NCBI RefSeq assembly: GCF_020616555.1
Contig: NZ_CP085173.1
Coordinates: 372,001 to 436,000 of the forward strand
Direction of reading: 5' to 3'
Source: Streptomyces longhuiensis
GTDB taxonomy: Bacteria; Actinomycetota; Actinomycetes; Streptomycetales; Streptomycetaceae
DNA: 64,000 bases
The notes under the pieces are model-generated. The model worked only from the letters and a program-made list of their open reading frames with translations, did not search any database and had not been told where the DNA came from. Within the stretch, counting starts at the first letter, position 1. Each line of letters begins with the position of its first letter. This document shows, piece by piece, positions 26,506 through 35,297 of this stretch. A program made the translations under genes and the position numbers.

Positions 26506-27183
26506 ATGCGAGTGCTCGTAGTCGAAGACGAACGCGGGCTTGCCGCGGGACTCGCGCACGGCCTCGCCTCCGACGGCTTCGTCGCCAATATCGCCTATAA
26601 CGGTGTGGACGGGCTCTGGCATGCCGTCAACGAGCCGCACGACGTCATCGTGCTGGACATCATGCTGCCCGGACTGACCGGATACGAGGTCCTCAAACGG
26701 CTACGGATGGCCGGCGTGTGGACCCCAGTGCTGATGCTCACTGCCAAGGACGGCGAGTGCGACGAGGCAGACGCCCTCGATCTCGGGGCCGATGACTACC
26801 TGAGCAAACCGTTCTCCTACGTGGTGCTCGTCGCCCGCCTGCGGGCCCTGCTGCGCCGCGGGGCACCGGCCAGACCCGCCGTACTCACAGCCGACGACCT
26901 CAACTTGGACCCCGCATCTCGCCGATGTCACCGCGCAGGGCGGGAAATCGCTCTGACAGCGCGGGAGTTCGCGCTGCTGGAATTCCTGCTCCGCCACCGC
27001 GACGAGGTGGTCAGCAAAACCGACATCCTCACCCACGTGTGGGACGAGAACTACGACGGCGACACCAACATTGTCGAGGTGTACGTCGGCTATTTGCGGC
27101 GCAAGATCGACGTCCCCTTCGACCGCCAGTCGATCGACACCATCCGCGGGGCCGGCTACCGGCTACGCGGCACAGGCCAGTGA
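26506..27183 (+). CDS. OmpR-family response regulator
   Basis: 225 residues. The receiver domain (1-120) has the acidic pair E7-D8, the phospho-acceptor Asp51 in VLDIMLPG, a Thr in LMLTAKD and Lys in LSKPF. The effector is a winged-helix trans-reg-C domain (LTAREFALLEFLLRHRDEVV, NIVEVYVGYLRRKID, IRGAGYRL). The stop overlaps the GTG of the following kinase gene (GTGA), so the pair is co-translated. The output is probably transcription of nearby genes such as the COG4705 membrane protein immediately downstream. Confidence 0.92.
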   Translation: MRVLVVEDERGLAAGLAHGLASDGFVANIAYNGVDGLWHAVNEPHDVIVLDIMLPGLTGYEVLKRLRMAGVWTPVLMLTAKDGECDEADALDLGADDYLSKPFSYVVLVARLRALLRRGAPARPAVLTADDLNLDPASRRCHRAGREIALTAREFALLEFLLRHRDEVVSKTDILTHVWDENYDGDTNIVEVYVGYLRRKIDVPFDRQSIDTIRGAGYRLRGTGQ

Positions 27184-28571
27184 CACGATGGCCCGCCCGT
27201 GCCTGGGCCTGGTGGAGCCGCCGGTCGCTGCGCCTGCGGCTCACCGCCGCGGCAGCACTCGTGATCACAGCGGCACTGGCGGGTGCCGCCGTAGTGCTGG
27301 TCGCCTGGCTTCGCACCAACCTCATCAGCGGACTCGACCAGACCGCCTGGCAGCGGGCCCAAGCCGTCGCCGAGATCGTCAACTCCGGAAACCTCCCTGC
27401 CGCGCTGCCCTCCGCCGGCGATCGCGACATCACCGCCCAAGTCATCGACAGCAAAGGCACGGTACGGTCCAGCTCACCGAATCTAGAAGGCAACCAGAGA
27501 GCGTTCACCTTCGCCCCGGCACCGGCCACCTCGGATGAGCCCCACGCCCGTAGCGTGCATCACCTTCCCCACGGAGAGAACGGAACATGGCGCGCCGTGG
27601 CCATCCGCGCCGGCACGCCCAACACGCCGATGACCGTGTACGCCGCCGTGCTCACGGAGGACGTCGACAACAGCCTCGCCGGGCTCACCAGGGGGCTGGC
27701 CATTGGCGTGCCGCTGGCCGTTACCGTGCTCACCAGCGTCGCATGGCTGCTCACCGGGCGTGCTTTGCATCCCGTAGAGGTGCTGCGCGCTCAGACCGCC
27801 GAAATTACCGTCTCCGATCTCAGTCGCCGTCTCGATGTGCCCCCATCAGCCGACGCGCTGGGCCGGCTCGCCACCACACTCAACGATCTACTCGCCCGGC
27901 TAGAGGCCTCTACGCACAAGCAGCGCCAGTTCATCGCCGACGCGAGCCACGAGCTGCGCAGCCCCCTGAGCAGCCTGCACACGCAACTGGAGGTCGCCGC
28001 CCGGCATCCCGAATCCACGGACTGGCGCAGCCTGGGCCCGGTCCTCGTAGAGGACAGCGAACGCCTCTCCCGTCTCGTCGACGACCTGGTGCGCCTGGCC
28101 CGTCTCGACGCCCGCCCTCAATTCCGCACACGCCCCGTGGACCTGGACGAGATCGTCTTCGCCGAAGTCCGGCGCGCTCGTCAGCGCACGCATCTCACCA
28201 TCGATCAGCACGCCGTCAGTGCCGCGCGCGCGGACGGCGACGTTGACGCCCTCACCCGCGTGGTGCGGAACCTGCTGGACAACGCCCTCCGGTACGCCAC
28301 CCAAAGGATCGACGTGAGCCTCGGCGTCTGCGACGGCACCGCGCAACTTGTCGTCTCCGACGACGGTCCCGGCATCCCCGGACCCGACCGACAGCGCGTT
28401 TTCGACCGCTTCACACGCCTGGACGACGCGCGGGGCAGAGACACCGGCGGCAGCGGACTGGGACTCTCCATCGTCCGCGACATCATCACCGTCCACCGCG
28501 GCACCGTCCATGTCGAGGACAACGCCACCGGCGCCCGCTTCGTCGTCCGCCTCCCCATCACACAGCACTGA
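27180..28571 (+). CDS. Sensor histidine kinase
   Basis: A 463-residue membrane kinase. Two membrane segments (LTAAAALVITAALAGAAVVL and LAIGVPLAVTVLTSVAWLLT) bracket an outside sensor of about 150 residues. Then come a HAMP linker (ALHPVEVLRAQTAEIT), the dimerisation domain with phospho-His in FIADASHELRSPLSSLHTQL, and an ATPase domain with N-box VVRNLLDNALRYA, G1 DDGPGIPG and G2 GGSGLGLSIV. The start is the GTG at 27180 overlapping the regulator's stop. It is the cognate kinase of the regulator upstream. Confidence 0.92.
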   Translation: MTRWPARAWAWWSRRSLRLRLTAAAALVITAALAGAAVVLVAWLRTNLISGLDQTAWQRAQAVAEIVNSGNLPAALPSAGDRDITAQVIDSKGTVRSSSPNLEGNQRAFTFAPAPATSDEPHARSVHHLPHGENGTWRAVAIRAGTPNTPMTVYAAVLTEDVDNSLAGLTRGLAIGVPLAVTVLTSVAWLLTGRALHPVEVLRAQTAEITVSDLSRRLDVPPSADALGRLATTLNDLLARLEASTHKQRQFIADASHELRSPLSSLHTQLEVAARHPESTDWRSLGPVLVEDSERLSRLVDDLVRLARLDARPQFRTRPVDLDEIVFAEVRRARQRTHLTIDQHAVSAARADGDVDALTRVVRNLLDNALRYATQRIDVSLGVCDGTAQLVVSDDGPGIPGPDRQRVFDRFTRLDDARGRDTGGSGLGLSIVRDIITVHRGTVHVEDNATGARFVVRLPITQH

Positions 28572-28595
28572 ATCGAATCCCTCGAAGGAACATCA

Positions 28596-29534
28596 TCAAC
28601 GAGGTGCTTTCGTTGAGACCTCGACGATCTGTTCAGGACGCGGGCCGTAGGCCAGGACCACCTGCCCGTTGGGCTGCTGGGGCTGCCCAGTGATCCGGTG
28701 GGTCGGGGCCGGCAGCATGTCGAGCGGGTGACGCCGGATGTGCCAGGTCTGGTAGGCGACCAAGGCGGCCAGCACTCCCACCAGCATCACCGAGCCCCAC
28801 AGCGTGCCCAGTCCGAGTCCGCCCTCGCTGACAGGCTTGGTGATCGAGTCACCGGCTGCCGCGCTCAGTGGGCGGGTGAGGATGAACGCCAGCCAGAACA
28901 GCACCATCGTGTTGATGCTGGTCAGGTAGTGGGCGGCGAGCAGGAGCAGCATGACTCCGGCGATGGCGAAGAAGGTATTGCGGAATCCCAGGCCGGCGCC
29001 GTGGGCCAGCCAGTCGCCGCTGGCGGTGCCGAGGGTGTTGGACACGAGAATCGCAACCCAGTACAGAACCTCGCCCTTGCGTGAGGCGATCTTCTCCACG
29101 TCATAGGTCTGCCCGGTACGCCACCACACCACGAAGATGATCACCAGGAGGCTGGTAAGGATCACCGCACCAGCCCCGTAGCCAATCCCGTTACTGGTCA
29201 CAGTCCCGGAATGGCCGACCCCGCGGTCCATGAGGTCCGAGATGGCGGTCCCGACGATGCTGGTGCTAAAGATCACCGTCCAGAAAATTCCCGGATGAAA
29301 GCGCTTGGCTCGCAGCTGGAAACCGACGACGATCACGAAGAACACGAAGAACACGATCGCACAGGCGACGTACCCAAACTTGAGTTCGATCGCAAATTCG
29401 TCACTGCCAGTTTCCCCGAGAGTCACAGCGACGATTTTCAGCGCCCAGAACAACGCTGTCACAAGGGGGAGCTTCCGCAGCACATACTTGGCCGAGCCAT
29501 CCACCCTGGAGGACCGGGGCGCGGTGACAGTCAT
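28596..29534 (-). CDS. COG4705-type multi-pass membrane protein
   Basis: A 312-residue integral membrane protein of internal repeats. Each repeat contains a helix ending in a polar TxGxxxSD/GD-like motif: VAVTLGETGSDEFA, GTAISDLMDRGVG, NTLGTASGDWLAHGAG and LSAAAGDSITKP. This pattern defines the uncharacterised COG4705 family. The ATG at 29534 has AGGTGGA upstream; the longer frame is not needed. It is convergent with the two-component pair. In many genomes the family neighbours such regulators, so it may be a target or sensor partner. The repeated acidic motifs hint at ion transport, but that is a guess. Confidence 0.8.
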   Translation of the reverse strand: MTVTAPRSSRVDGSAKYVLRKLPLVTALFWALKIVAVTLGETGSDEFAIELKFGYVACAIVFFVFFVIVVGFQLRAKRFHPGIFWTVIFSTSIVGTAISDLMDRGVGHSGTVTSNGIGYGAGAVILTSLLVIIFVVWWRTGQTYDVEKIASRKGEVLYWVAILVSNTLGTASGDWLAHGAGLGFRNTFFAIAGVMLLLLAAHYLTSINTMVLFWLAFILTRPLSAAAGDSITKPVSEGGLGLGTLWGSVMLVGVLAALVAYQTWHIRRHPLDMLPAPTHRITGQPQQPNGQVVLAYGPRPEQIVEVSTKAPR

Positions 29535-30104
29535 AATTCCACCTGTCTCCAAATATTCCGTTGCCGCATGCACGGATCTGATTAGGCTCACGCAGCAATG
29601 CACGCGACATAAGAACGCTGATGCCGCCGGGACATGAAATCGGACCGGCTACAGTCCGACGATTCATCTCGCGACCGCGACTGACGCGAAGCAACTCTTC
29701 CACACCCCCGCTGAGAGCTCGCTGAACGCGGCCGAGAGCATCCTCAGATCCATACACCTGCCGACAGCCATCAGCGAGCAATTAGCCCGCAACCCCACGC
29801 GGTTCTCAAGGTCGCTCCCGCAACCCCATATCTGGCCCGGTCTAAACCGGGGGCTCCCACGCAAGAGAAGGGATGACCGGGCGGATTCCGCGGCTTCACC
29901 AGCCTGCTCCCCCGCGCTGTCCTCTCCCAGACGGCCGCCACCGCTCGGCTGAACTGGCTCCGCCGCCTGCTGACCGGCCGCCCAAGCCCCACAAATCCGC
30001 CATCGCCGCCCTGAGGGCTCGACAGCGAGCCTGGCGAGCCCGGTCGGCCCGGATTGGCGGCGTCGCAGGCATGCCGCGACGCCGCCGGCCCCGGGCACTG
30101 AGGG
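29535..30104. other. Gap with small hairpins
   Basis: No gene recognised. It holds a CCCGGT-CTAA-ACCGGG hairpin at 29836-29851 and the terminator at 30056-30086. Confidence 0.5.
30056..30086 (-). terminator. Hairpin terminator of the phosphate-binding protein gene
   Basis: GGCGGCGTCGC at 30056-30066 and GCGACGCCGCC at 30076-30086 form a perfect 11-bp stem 20 bases after the stop codon. Confidence 0.8.
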
Positions 30105-31310
30105 TCAGGGAGCCTGGCGGATGGCCCGCTTGCTCGCGTCGGCTTGCTGCGCGCGCAGCGGCAAGAACACCTGCTGCTTGGAAACCACGCCCTGGCCCTG
30201 CTTGCTGAGGATGAATCGCATCAGCTCCTCCATCACCGGATCCAGCTGTTTGCCCGGGCGCTTGTTCACGTTGAAGTACGTGACCCGGCTCAACGGATAC
30301 GCCGCGGAGGCGACGTTCTCGTACGTGGGCGCATACGCCGTCGCCCCGTTGTGCTCGCTGAGCGCGATGACCTTCACGCCCTGGTCGACGTAGGCCATGC
30401 CGGTGTAGCCGATCGCGTAACGGTCGGCCTTGACGTCCTTGGCGATGGGGAAGACGGTCTTCTCCCAGCGCACGTCGGGATCTGCCGGAGTCGAGCCGTC
30501 GCCGGCGCCGGGGCGCCACTCGCCCCGCTTGCCGGCTGCGTTCAGGACACGCTGGCGGACGAACTCCTCGAAGCCGTTCCACGGCTGCAGACCGACGATG
30601 TGGACCGGCTTGTCGGCCCACTCACCGGTGGCGCCGAGATCTCCCCAGGTGAGCGCGGGCGAGCCACCGCGGTTGCGTGTCGTGGAGAACGCCGCGTCGA
30701 GCTGGTCGAACGAGAGCTTGTCGACGGGGTTGTCCTTGTTGACGATGATCCCGACGGAGTCGAGGAATCCGAAGTGGCGGTAGCTGCCACCCGAGATCGG
30801 CACGCTCAGCGGGTCGTAGCCGAAGGCGTCGTGAAATCCCTTGACGTCCGTGGGTTTCAGCTCGCGCGAGACGAAGACACAGTCGAGGTTCCCCTTCACC
30901 AGCTCCAGGGCGCCCAGGCTGCCCGCATAGGGCGGGTTCACGGAGATGTGCACCCGCGGATACTTCTTCTCGAACTCCTTGATCCAGGTCTTCGACAGCG
31001 CGGCCAACACGTCCGAGGCCCCGCACTGGTAGTCACCGTGCAGAGAGCTCTTCGGCTTCGCGCTGTAGGAGGACAGGGCCGCATCGAGCGAGGGCTGCAG
31101 CAGCTCCCGCTCGGGCAGAGGGCGCCCGTGTGCCTGGTTGTAGGCGTCCTGGTCATCGGTCTGCGGCGTGACCGTCTTCTGCGGCGCCATCGCCCACGTG
31201 CCGAAGTCCTTCGCGTCGTTGTCCGGCTGCGCCTGACTGGTGAGACTGGCCGCCACCAACAGAGTGGTGGTCAGTGTCAGTGCAGCGGCTGCTCGTGAGG
31301 CTCGTCTCAT
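30105..31310 (-). CDS. PstS-like phosphate-binding protein
   Basis: A 401-residue secreted PBP-fold protein of the PstS-like family. A signal peptide (MRRASRAAAALTLTTTLLVA) has no Cys lipobox, so the protein is secreted rather than lipidated. Family marks are YQCGASDVLAALSKTWIKEF, the loop NPPYAGSLGALELVKGNLDC, VSRELKPTDVKGF, and the YAIGYTGMAYVDQG segment before the second lobe. GGGAG lies upstream of the ATG at 31310. No pstCAB genes follow, so it may scavenge phosphate for a distant system or have another role. Confidence 0.8.
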   Translation of the reverse strand: MRRASRAAAALTLTTTLLVAASLTSQAQPDNDAKDFGTWAMAPQKTVTPQTDDQDAYNQAHGRPLPERELLQPSLDAALSSYSAKPKSSLHGDYQCGASDVLAALSKTWIKEFEKKYPRVHISVNPPYAGSLGALELVKGNLDCVFVSRELKPTDVKGFHDAFGYDPLSVPISGGSYRHFGFLDSVGIIVNKDNPVDKLSFDQLDAAFSTTRNRGGSPALTWGDLGATGEWADKPVHIVGLQPWNGFEEFVRQRVLNAAGKRGEWRPGAGDGSTPADPDVRWEKTVFPIAKDVKADRYAIGYTGMAYVDQGVKVIALSEHNGATAYAPTYENVASAAYPLSRVTYFNVNKRPGKQLDPVMEELMRFILSKQGQGVVSKQQVFLPLRAQQADASKRAIRQAP

Positions 31311-31817
31311 GAAGCAATCTCCCGGAAAGTCAGAGGCGAAAGGCAAAGCACAAACCCATGACGCGAACGGGGCTGCCCTGCCATCGAGTTGGCCGAGAGA
31401 CTAGGTGGCACGCTCAACCACAGCCACGGGACTCGGACGAAAAGGTCGTTGATCTCTGTTCTGCCCGTTCTGCCACCGGCCGGGACGATCCGCCACCGGC
31501 TGCGCAACACAAGACGGCGGCTGTCTGTGGCTGGCTGCGCGGTGGTAAGTGGCGAGTGGCAGCAAGTGGAGCCGGCAGGAGCAAGGCGGCTGCGCAGGAC
31601 ACGACCTCCGGGGCCGGTTCGGTATCGCAACGAGCCGGTCGCCATCAGCCCGGGAAGCACCTTTGGGCTGCTCTGTTGCGGTCTACTTCCGCTGCAGGAG
31701 CCCCGGCGGGAAGAAGCGCCGTTATGCACCGGCACACAGCCGTTCACGCCCCGCTGATGGCGCTCCCTGGAAGGTCGGCGCAGCACTCCGGACCCGGAAC
31801 GTAAGGGAAGCGGGGCG
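31311..31817. other. Gap with no recognisable gene
   Basis: The 5' part should carry the promoter of the phosphate-binding protein gene. No domain was seen on either strand. Confidence 0.5.
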
Positions 31818-33113
31818 TTACTCGGCCAGTGGCAGCAGCAAGGTGAAGCGCGTGGGCGACCGCTGGCTCAGGCTGAGGCGTGCACCTGCGCTTTCGGCGA
31901 GATCGAGAGCGAGGGACAGGCCGATTCCCCTGCCGGGTCCTGTCGTGACGCCGCGCTCGAAGAGGCGTTTCGCGTCGATGGCGAGAGTTCCCTCGTCAGC
32001 GACGTCGAGGGCGAGCGCGCCGCCGAGTTCGCGCAAAGTCACCGTCACTGTTCCCGTGCCGTGGCGGCGGGCATTGTCGAGGAGGATGTCGAGGATCTGG
32101 TCAGTGGTCCGGCCGGGGACGGGCAGGGTGAGCGCTGCCGGGTCCGGCACGACCTCCATGCGACGGCTGTCCTGGGCGAAGGGGCCGTGCCAGCGTGCCT
32201 CGACCTGGTCCAGGAGGTCACCGGCCGGACGGGTGGAGGCGACGGCGGCCGGCAGCGCTTCCGCCGTGGCCAGTCGAAGGACTTCGTCAATGGTGTGCTG
32301 AAGGTGGTGTGCCTGCTCCAATGCCTCTTCCAGGGCGGCACGCTGGTCCGCTCCGGGGGTGTTGAGCCCTGTTTCCAGACCCAGTTGCAGGCCGGTGAGC
32401 GGAGTGCGCAGCTGGTGGGAGGCGTTGGCGGTGAAGTGCCGCTCGCGTTGGAGTAGTTGAGCCAGGTGCTGGACCATCGTGTTGTGGGTGGCGGCCACCT
32501 GGTCGATCTCGGTGATGCCGCAGAGTTCGGCCCTTGCGGACAGGTCGCCGTCCGCGATGGCCAGGGATGTCCGGGAGAGGGCCTCCAGAGGGGCGCTCAG
32601 GATGCGTGCCTGTCTGCGGGCCACGAGGACGGCGACGCCGAGCGCGATCAGGACTGCGGCCACCAGGGCGCCCCAGCCGAGCAGGACGCGGTTCCACACT
32701 CCTTGCGTGGCGGTGGAGGCGCGTACGACACCGATGACGCGTTCGTTCTGGGATACGGGTACGGCGGCCACCAGGTCGTCATCCGTCTGCTCCTGGACCA
32801 CCTTGTCGGCCATCGCGCGGCGCGTGGCGCTGTCGGCTGTACCCGGGCCGGTCCCCGCACGCAGACGCAGCTGTCGGTCGTAGACGCCGACCTGGCCTTC
32901 GGATGGCCCTGGCGGCAGTTCGACCGGGTCGCCGGAGGCGAAGTCAGGGCTCACCCGGGCCGCGGCCGCCATCGCGCGGCGCTCCACCTCTCCGCGTTCA
33001 TCGGCGAAGAACGACACCCGGATGGCCACGGCGAGCGGCACGGCGAGCAGGACTAGAGCCACCACCGCGGCCACCAGGGCCACCCTGACAACGCGCTTGT
33101 TCATGGCCTCCAT
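31818..33113 (-). CDS. Sensor histidine kinase, divergent from its likely regulon
   Basis: About 431 residues. Two membrane segments (VALVAAVVALVLLAVPLAVA and LLGWGALVAAVLIALGVAVL) flank a roughly 110-residue outside domain. HAMP is followed by the phospho-His in RHFTANASHQLRTPLTGLQL and a compact ATPase domain (DQILDILLDNARRHGTG, then GRGIGLSLALDLAESAG). The G1 box is degenerate (VADEGTLA instead of DxGxG). ATGs at 33113 and 33104 are both possible starts. It is divergent from a lipoprotein-ABC operon that ends with an orphan response regulator, its likely partner. Confidence 0.85.
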   Translation of the reverse strand: MEAMNKRVVRVALVAAVVALVLLAVPLAVAIRVSFFADERGEVERRAMAAAARVSPDFASGDPVELPPGPSEGQVGVYDRQLRLRAGTGPGTADSATRRAMADKVVQEQTDDDLVAAVPVSQNERVIGVVRASTATQGVWNRVLLGWGALVAAVLIALGVAVLVARRQARILSAPLEALSRTSLAIADGDLSARAELCGITEIDQVAATHNTMVQHLAQLLQRERHFTANASHQLRTPLTGLQLGLETGLNTPGADQRAALEEALEQAHHLQHTIDEVLRLATAEALPAAVASTRPAGDLLDQVEARWHGPFAQDSRRMEVVPDPAALTLPVPGRTTDQILDILLDNARRHGTGTVTVTLRELGGALALDVADEGTLAIDAKRLFERGVTTGPGRGIGLSLALDLAESAGARLSLSQRSPTRFTLLLPLAE

Positions 33114-33253
33114 GATGCGGGCGCGCACGCGTGTGACCGGCAGCCACAGGCAGGTTTTGCCGTCGTCTAACCCTGCGCGCGCCGGGCTCTAACCAGCCGC
33201 TGCCTAGCGTCGCAGGTATGCAGTCGGCCTCACTCGTGAAGGAAACCACGATC

Positions 33254-33862
33254 ATGCGACGCAAACTCGTTCTTTCCGTTGCCGCGGTGGCACTGGCCGC
33301 GGGCACAGTGGCGGGATGCAGCGGCGGCAGCACTTCCGCATCTGGCGGCGGCACGTCGAACAGCTCCGGTCCAGCGCCCGCTCCCACCGAGTCCAACCCG
33401 GCCGGTGACATCCCCGACAACCAGGCGTACGTCGTCTACAAACCGGCCGGCGGCGGCTTCACCGTCAAGGTCCCCGAGGGGTGGTCTCGCACGACGACCG
33501 GCAACGCGGTGACTTTCACGGACAAGCTGAACCGGATCGAGATCGCGCCGACGAACACGTCCGTGGCTCCCACCGCTGGGTCGGTGAACACGAAGACCCT
33601 GCCCGTCCTGCGCAAACAAGTTCCTGGTTTCCGGATGGGCAAGGTCACGACCGTGTCCCGCCAGGGAGGCAAGGCCGTACTGGTCACCTACCGCGGGGAC
33701 AGCGCACCGGACTCCGTGACCGGCAAGGTCGTGCACGACGCGTTCGAGCGCTACGCCTACTCCAAGAACGGACACGAGGTCGATCTGACGCTGTCCGGAC
33801 CTGTCGGCGCCGACAACGTGGACCCGTGGCGCATTGTCTCGGACTCGCTGCGGTGGCAGTGA
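33254..33862 (+). CDS. Lipoprotein, first gene of an ABC/two-component operon
   Basis: A 202-residue lipoprotein. Signal MRRKLVLSVAAVALAAGTVA ends in the lipobox VAGC. A Ser/Gly/Pro-rich linker leads to a domain beginning AYVVYKPAGGGFTVKVPEGW, followed by VTFTDKLNRIEIAP and VLVTYRGDSAPDSVTGKVVH, which looks like the PsbP/Mog1-like fold common in actinobacterial lipoproteins. GAAGGA lies upstream of the ATG at 33254. Its stop overlaps the ATPase start (TGATG). It could be a ligand-binding or sensing partner for the exporter and kinase. Confidence 0.8.
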   Translation: MRRKLVLSVAAVALAAGTVAGCSGGSTSASGGGTSNSSGPAPAPTESNPAGDIPDNQAYVVYKPAGGGFTVKVPEGWSRTTTGNAVTFTDKLNRIEIAPTNTSVAPTAGSVNTKTLPVLRKQVPGFRMGKVTTVSRQGGKAVLVTYRGDSAPDSVTGKVVHDAFERYAYSKNGHEVDLTLSGPVGADNVDPWRIVSDSLRWQ

Positions 33863-34563
33863 TGACCAGCACCCCATGTGCCAAGGCCCCGGAACACGCC
33901 GACAGAGACGCACTCCGGGCCACGGACCTGTACCGGTTCTACCGGGCCGGCGAGGAGGAGACCCTGGCCCTGCGCGGCGTCACGCTGCAGGTCCGGCGTG
34001 GGGAGACCGTCGCTGTCATCGGGCCGTCGGGATCCGGCAAGTCGACCCTGCTGGCGTGTCTGGCCGGTCTCGACGAGCCGGACGGCGGCGTCGTACACAT
34101 CGGCGGGGAGCGGATCAGCCATCGTCCGGAGGCCGAGCGGTCACGCGTCCGTGCCCGCCGTATCGGCGTCCTGCTGCAGTCCGGCAACCTCGTCGCGCAT
34201 CTTGACGTCAGCGCCAACATCCGCCTCGCGCGTACCGCAGCGCCCGGCGGGAGCAAGCAGTCTGTCGCCTCGCTTCTCGACCGGGTGGGGCTCGGGCACC
34301 GGGCCCGGGCTCTGCCTCAGGAGCTGGCCGGCGGCGAACTCGCCCGTGCGGGCCTTGCCGTTGCCCTGGCCAACGATCCTGACATCCTCCTCGCCGACGA
34401 GCCGACCGGTGAGCTGGACGGAGCGACGGAGCAGCGGATCCTCCGCCTGCTCCGGGCCCGCGCCGATGCCGGGGGCGGGGTGCTGGTCGTCACCCACAGC
34501 CCCGAAGCGGTCAAGATCGCCGACCGGGTCATCACCCTGCGCGACGGAAGGATCCCGTCATGA
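33862..34563 (+). CDS. ABC transporter ATPase with atypical signature
   Basis: 233 residues of the LolD/MacB/FtsE type. Walker A is GPSGSGKST, the Q-loop IGVLLQSGNLVAHLDVSAN, Walker B DILLADEPTGELD and the H-loop VVTHSPE. The signature is degenerate: QELAGGELARAGLAVALAND instead of LSGGQ, so this site may be hydrolytically weak. Its start overlaps the lipoprotein stop and its end overlaps the next ATPase (ATGA). It probably pairs with the second ATPase to drive the large permease, which would give one consensus and one degenerate nucleotide site. Confidence 0.88.
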   Translation: MTSTPCAKAPEHADRDALRATDLYRFYRAGEEETLALRGVTLQVRRGETVAVIGPSGSGKSTLLACLAGLDEPDGGVVHIGGERISHRPEAERSRVRARRIGVLLQSGNLVAHLDVSANIRLARTAAPGGSKQSVASLLDRVGLGHRARALPQELAGGELARAGLAVALANDPDILLADEPTGELDGATEQRILRLLRARADAGGGVLVVTHSPEAVKIADRVITLRDGRIPS

Positions 34564-35297
34564 GCACCACGGACGACGCGGGCGTCGTGGTTGCCGGGGA
34601 GGTACTCGTCCGGTGCGAGGACGCGGCCCGCACCTACGGTTCGGGTCCTACCGCTGTTGTCGCGGTGCACGGTGCCACCTGTCAGGTGCGGTCCGGCGAC
34701 CGGATCGCCATCACCGGACCGTCTGGTTCGGGCAAGTCCACCCTGGTGCATCTGATGGCCGCGCTCGAGGAGCCCACCGCCGGGAGGGTCAGCCGGCCAG
34801 GTCTCACCGAGGGGCGCATGACCGGACAGGTCGGGGTGGTGTTCCAGGGCCCCAGCCTCATACCGGCCCTCGACGTGGCCGAGAACACCGCACTCCCGCT
34901 CGTCCTCGCCAAGATCCCGGGAGCGGAGGCGGAGATCCGTGCCATGGACGCCCTCGCCCTCGTGGCTGCGGCCGATCTGGCGCGCAAGCTGCCAGAAGAA
35001 CTATCGGGCGGTCAGGCCCAACGGGTGGCCATCGCCCGCGTACTGGCCCTGCGCCCGCGCCTGGTCCTGGCAGACGAACCCACCGGTCAGCTGGACCGCG
35101 CGACGGGCCAGCACATCATCGACGTCCTCATATCCGTGGCCGACGAGATCGGCGCCGCCCTGGTCGTCACCACGCACGATCCCACGGTCGCCCAGCGGCT
35201 GACCGAGCAGTGGGAGATGCACGAAGGCCGTCTGCAACCCGTGCCCGCTCCGTCGCCACGGACTGGAGCAACGGCTCACCGGAAAGACACGCCATGA
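34560..35297 (+). CDS. ABC transporter ATPase
   Basis: 245 residues, LolD/MacB-like. Walker A is GPSGSGKST, the Q-loop GVVFQGPSLIPALDVAENTA, the consensus signature PEELSGGQAQRVAIARVLAL, Walker B RLVLADEPTGQLD and the switch His in VVTTHDPTVA. It overlaps the preceding ATPase and the following permease by four bases each, so the operon is tightly coupled. Together with the upstream ATPase it should form a heterodimer on the FtsX-type permease. A role in exporting or extracting cell-surface compounds is inferred from the family. Confidence 0.9.
   Translation: MSTTDDAGVVVAGEVLVRCEDAARTYGSGPTAVVAVHGATCQVRSGDRIAITGPSGSGKSTLVHLMAALEEPTAGRVSRPGLTEGRMTGQVGVVFQGPSLIPALDVAENTALPLVLAKIPGAEAEIRAMDALALVAAADLARKLPEELSGGQAQRVAIARVLALRPRLVLADEPTGQLDRATGQHIIDVLISVADEIGAALVVTTHDPTVAQRLTEQWEMHEGRLQPVPAPSPRTGATAHRKDTP

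Noticed and set aside
31818..33113. Possibility that this kinase pairs with the regulator at 26.5 kb
   Set aside because: That regulator overlaps its own kinase gene by four bases. The orphan regulator at 38.0 kb, in the operon divergent from this kinase, is the better partner.
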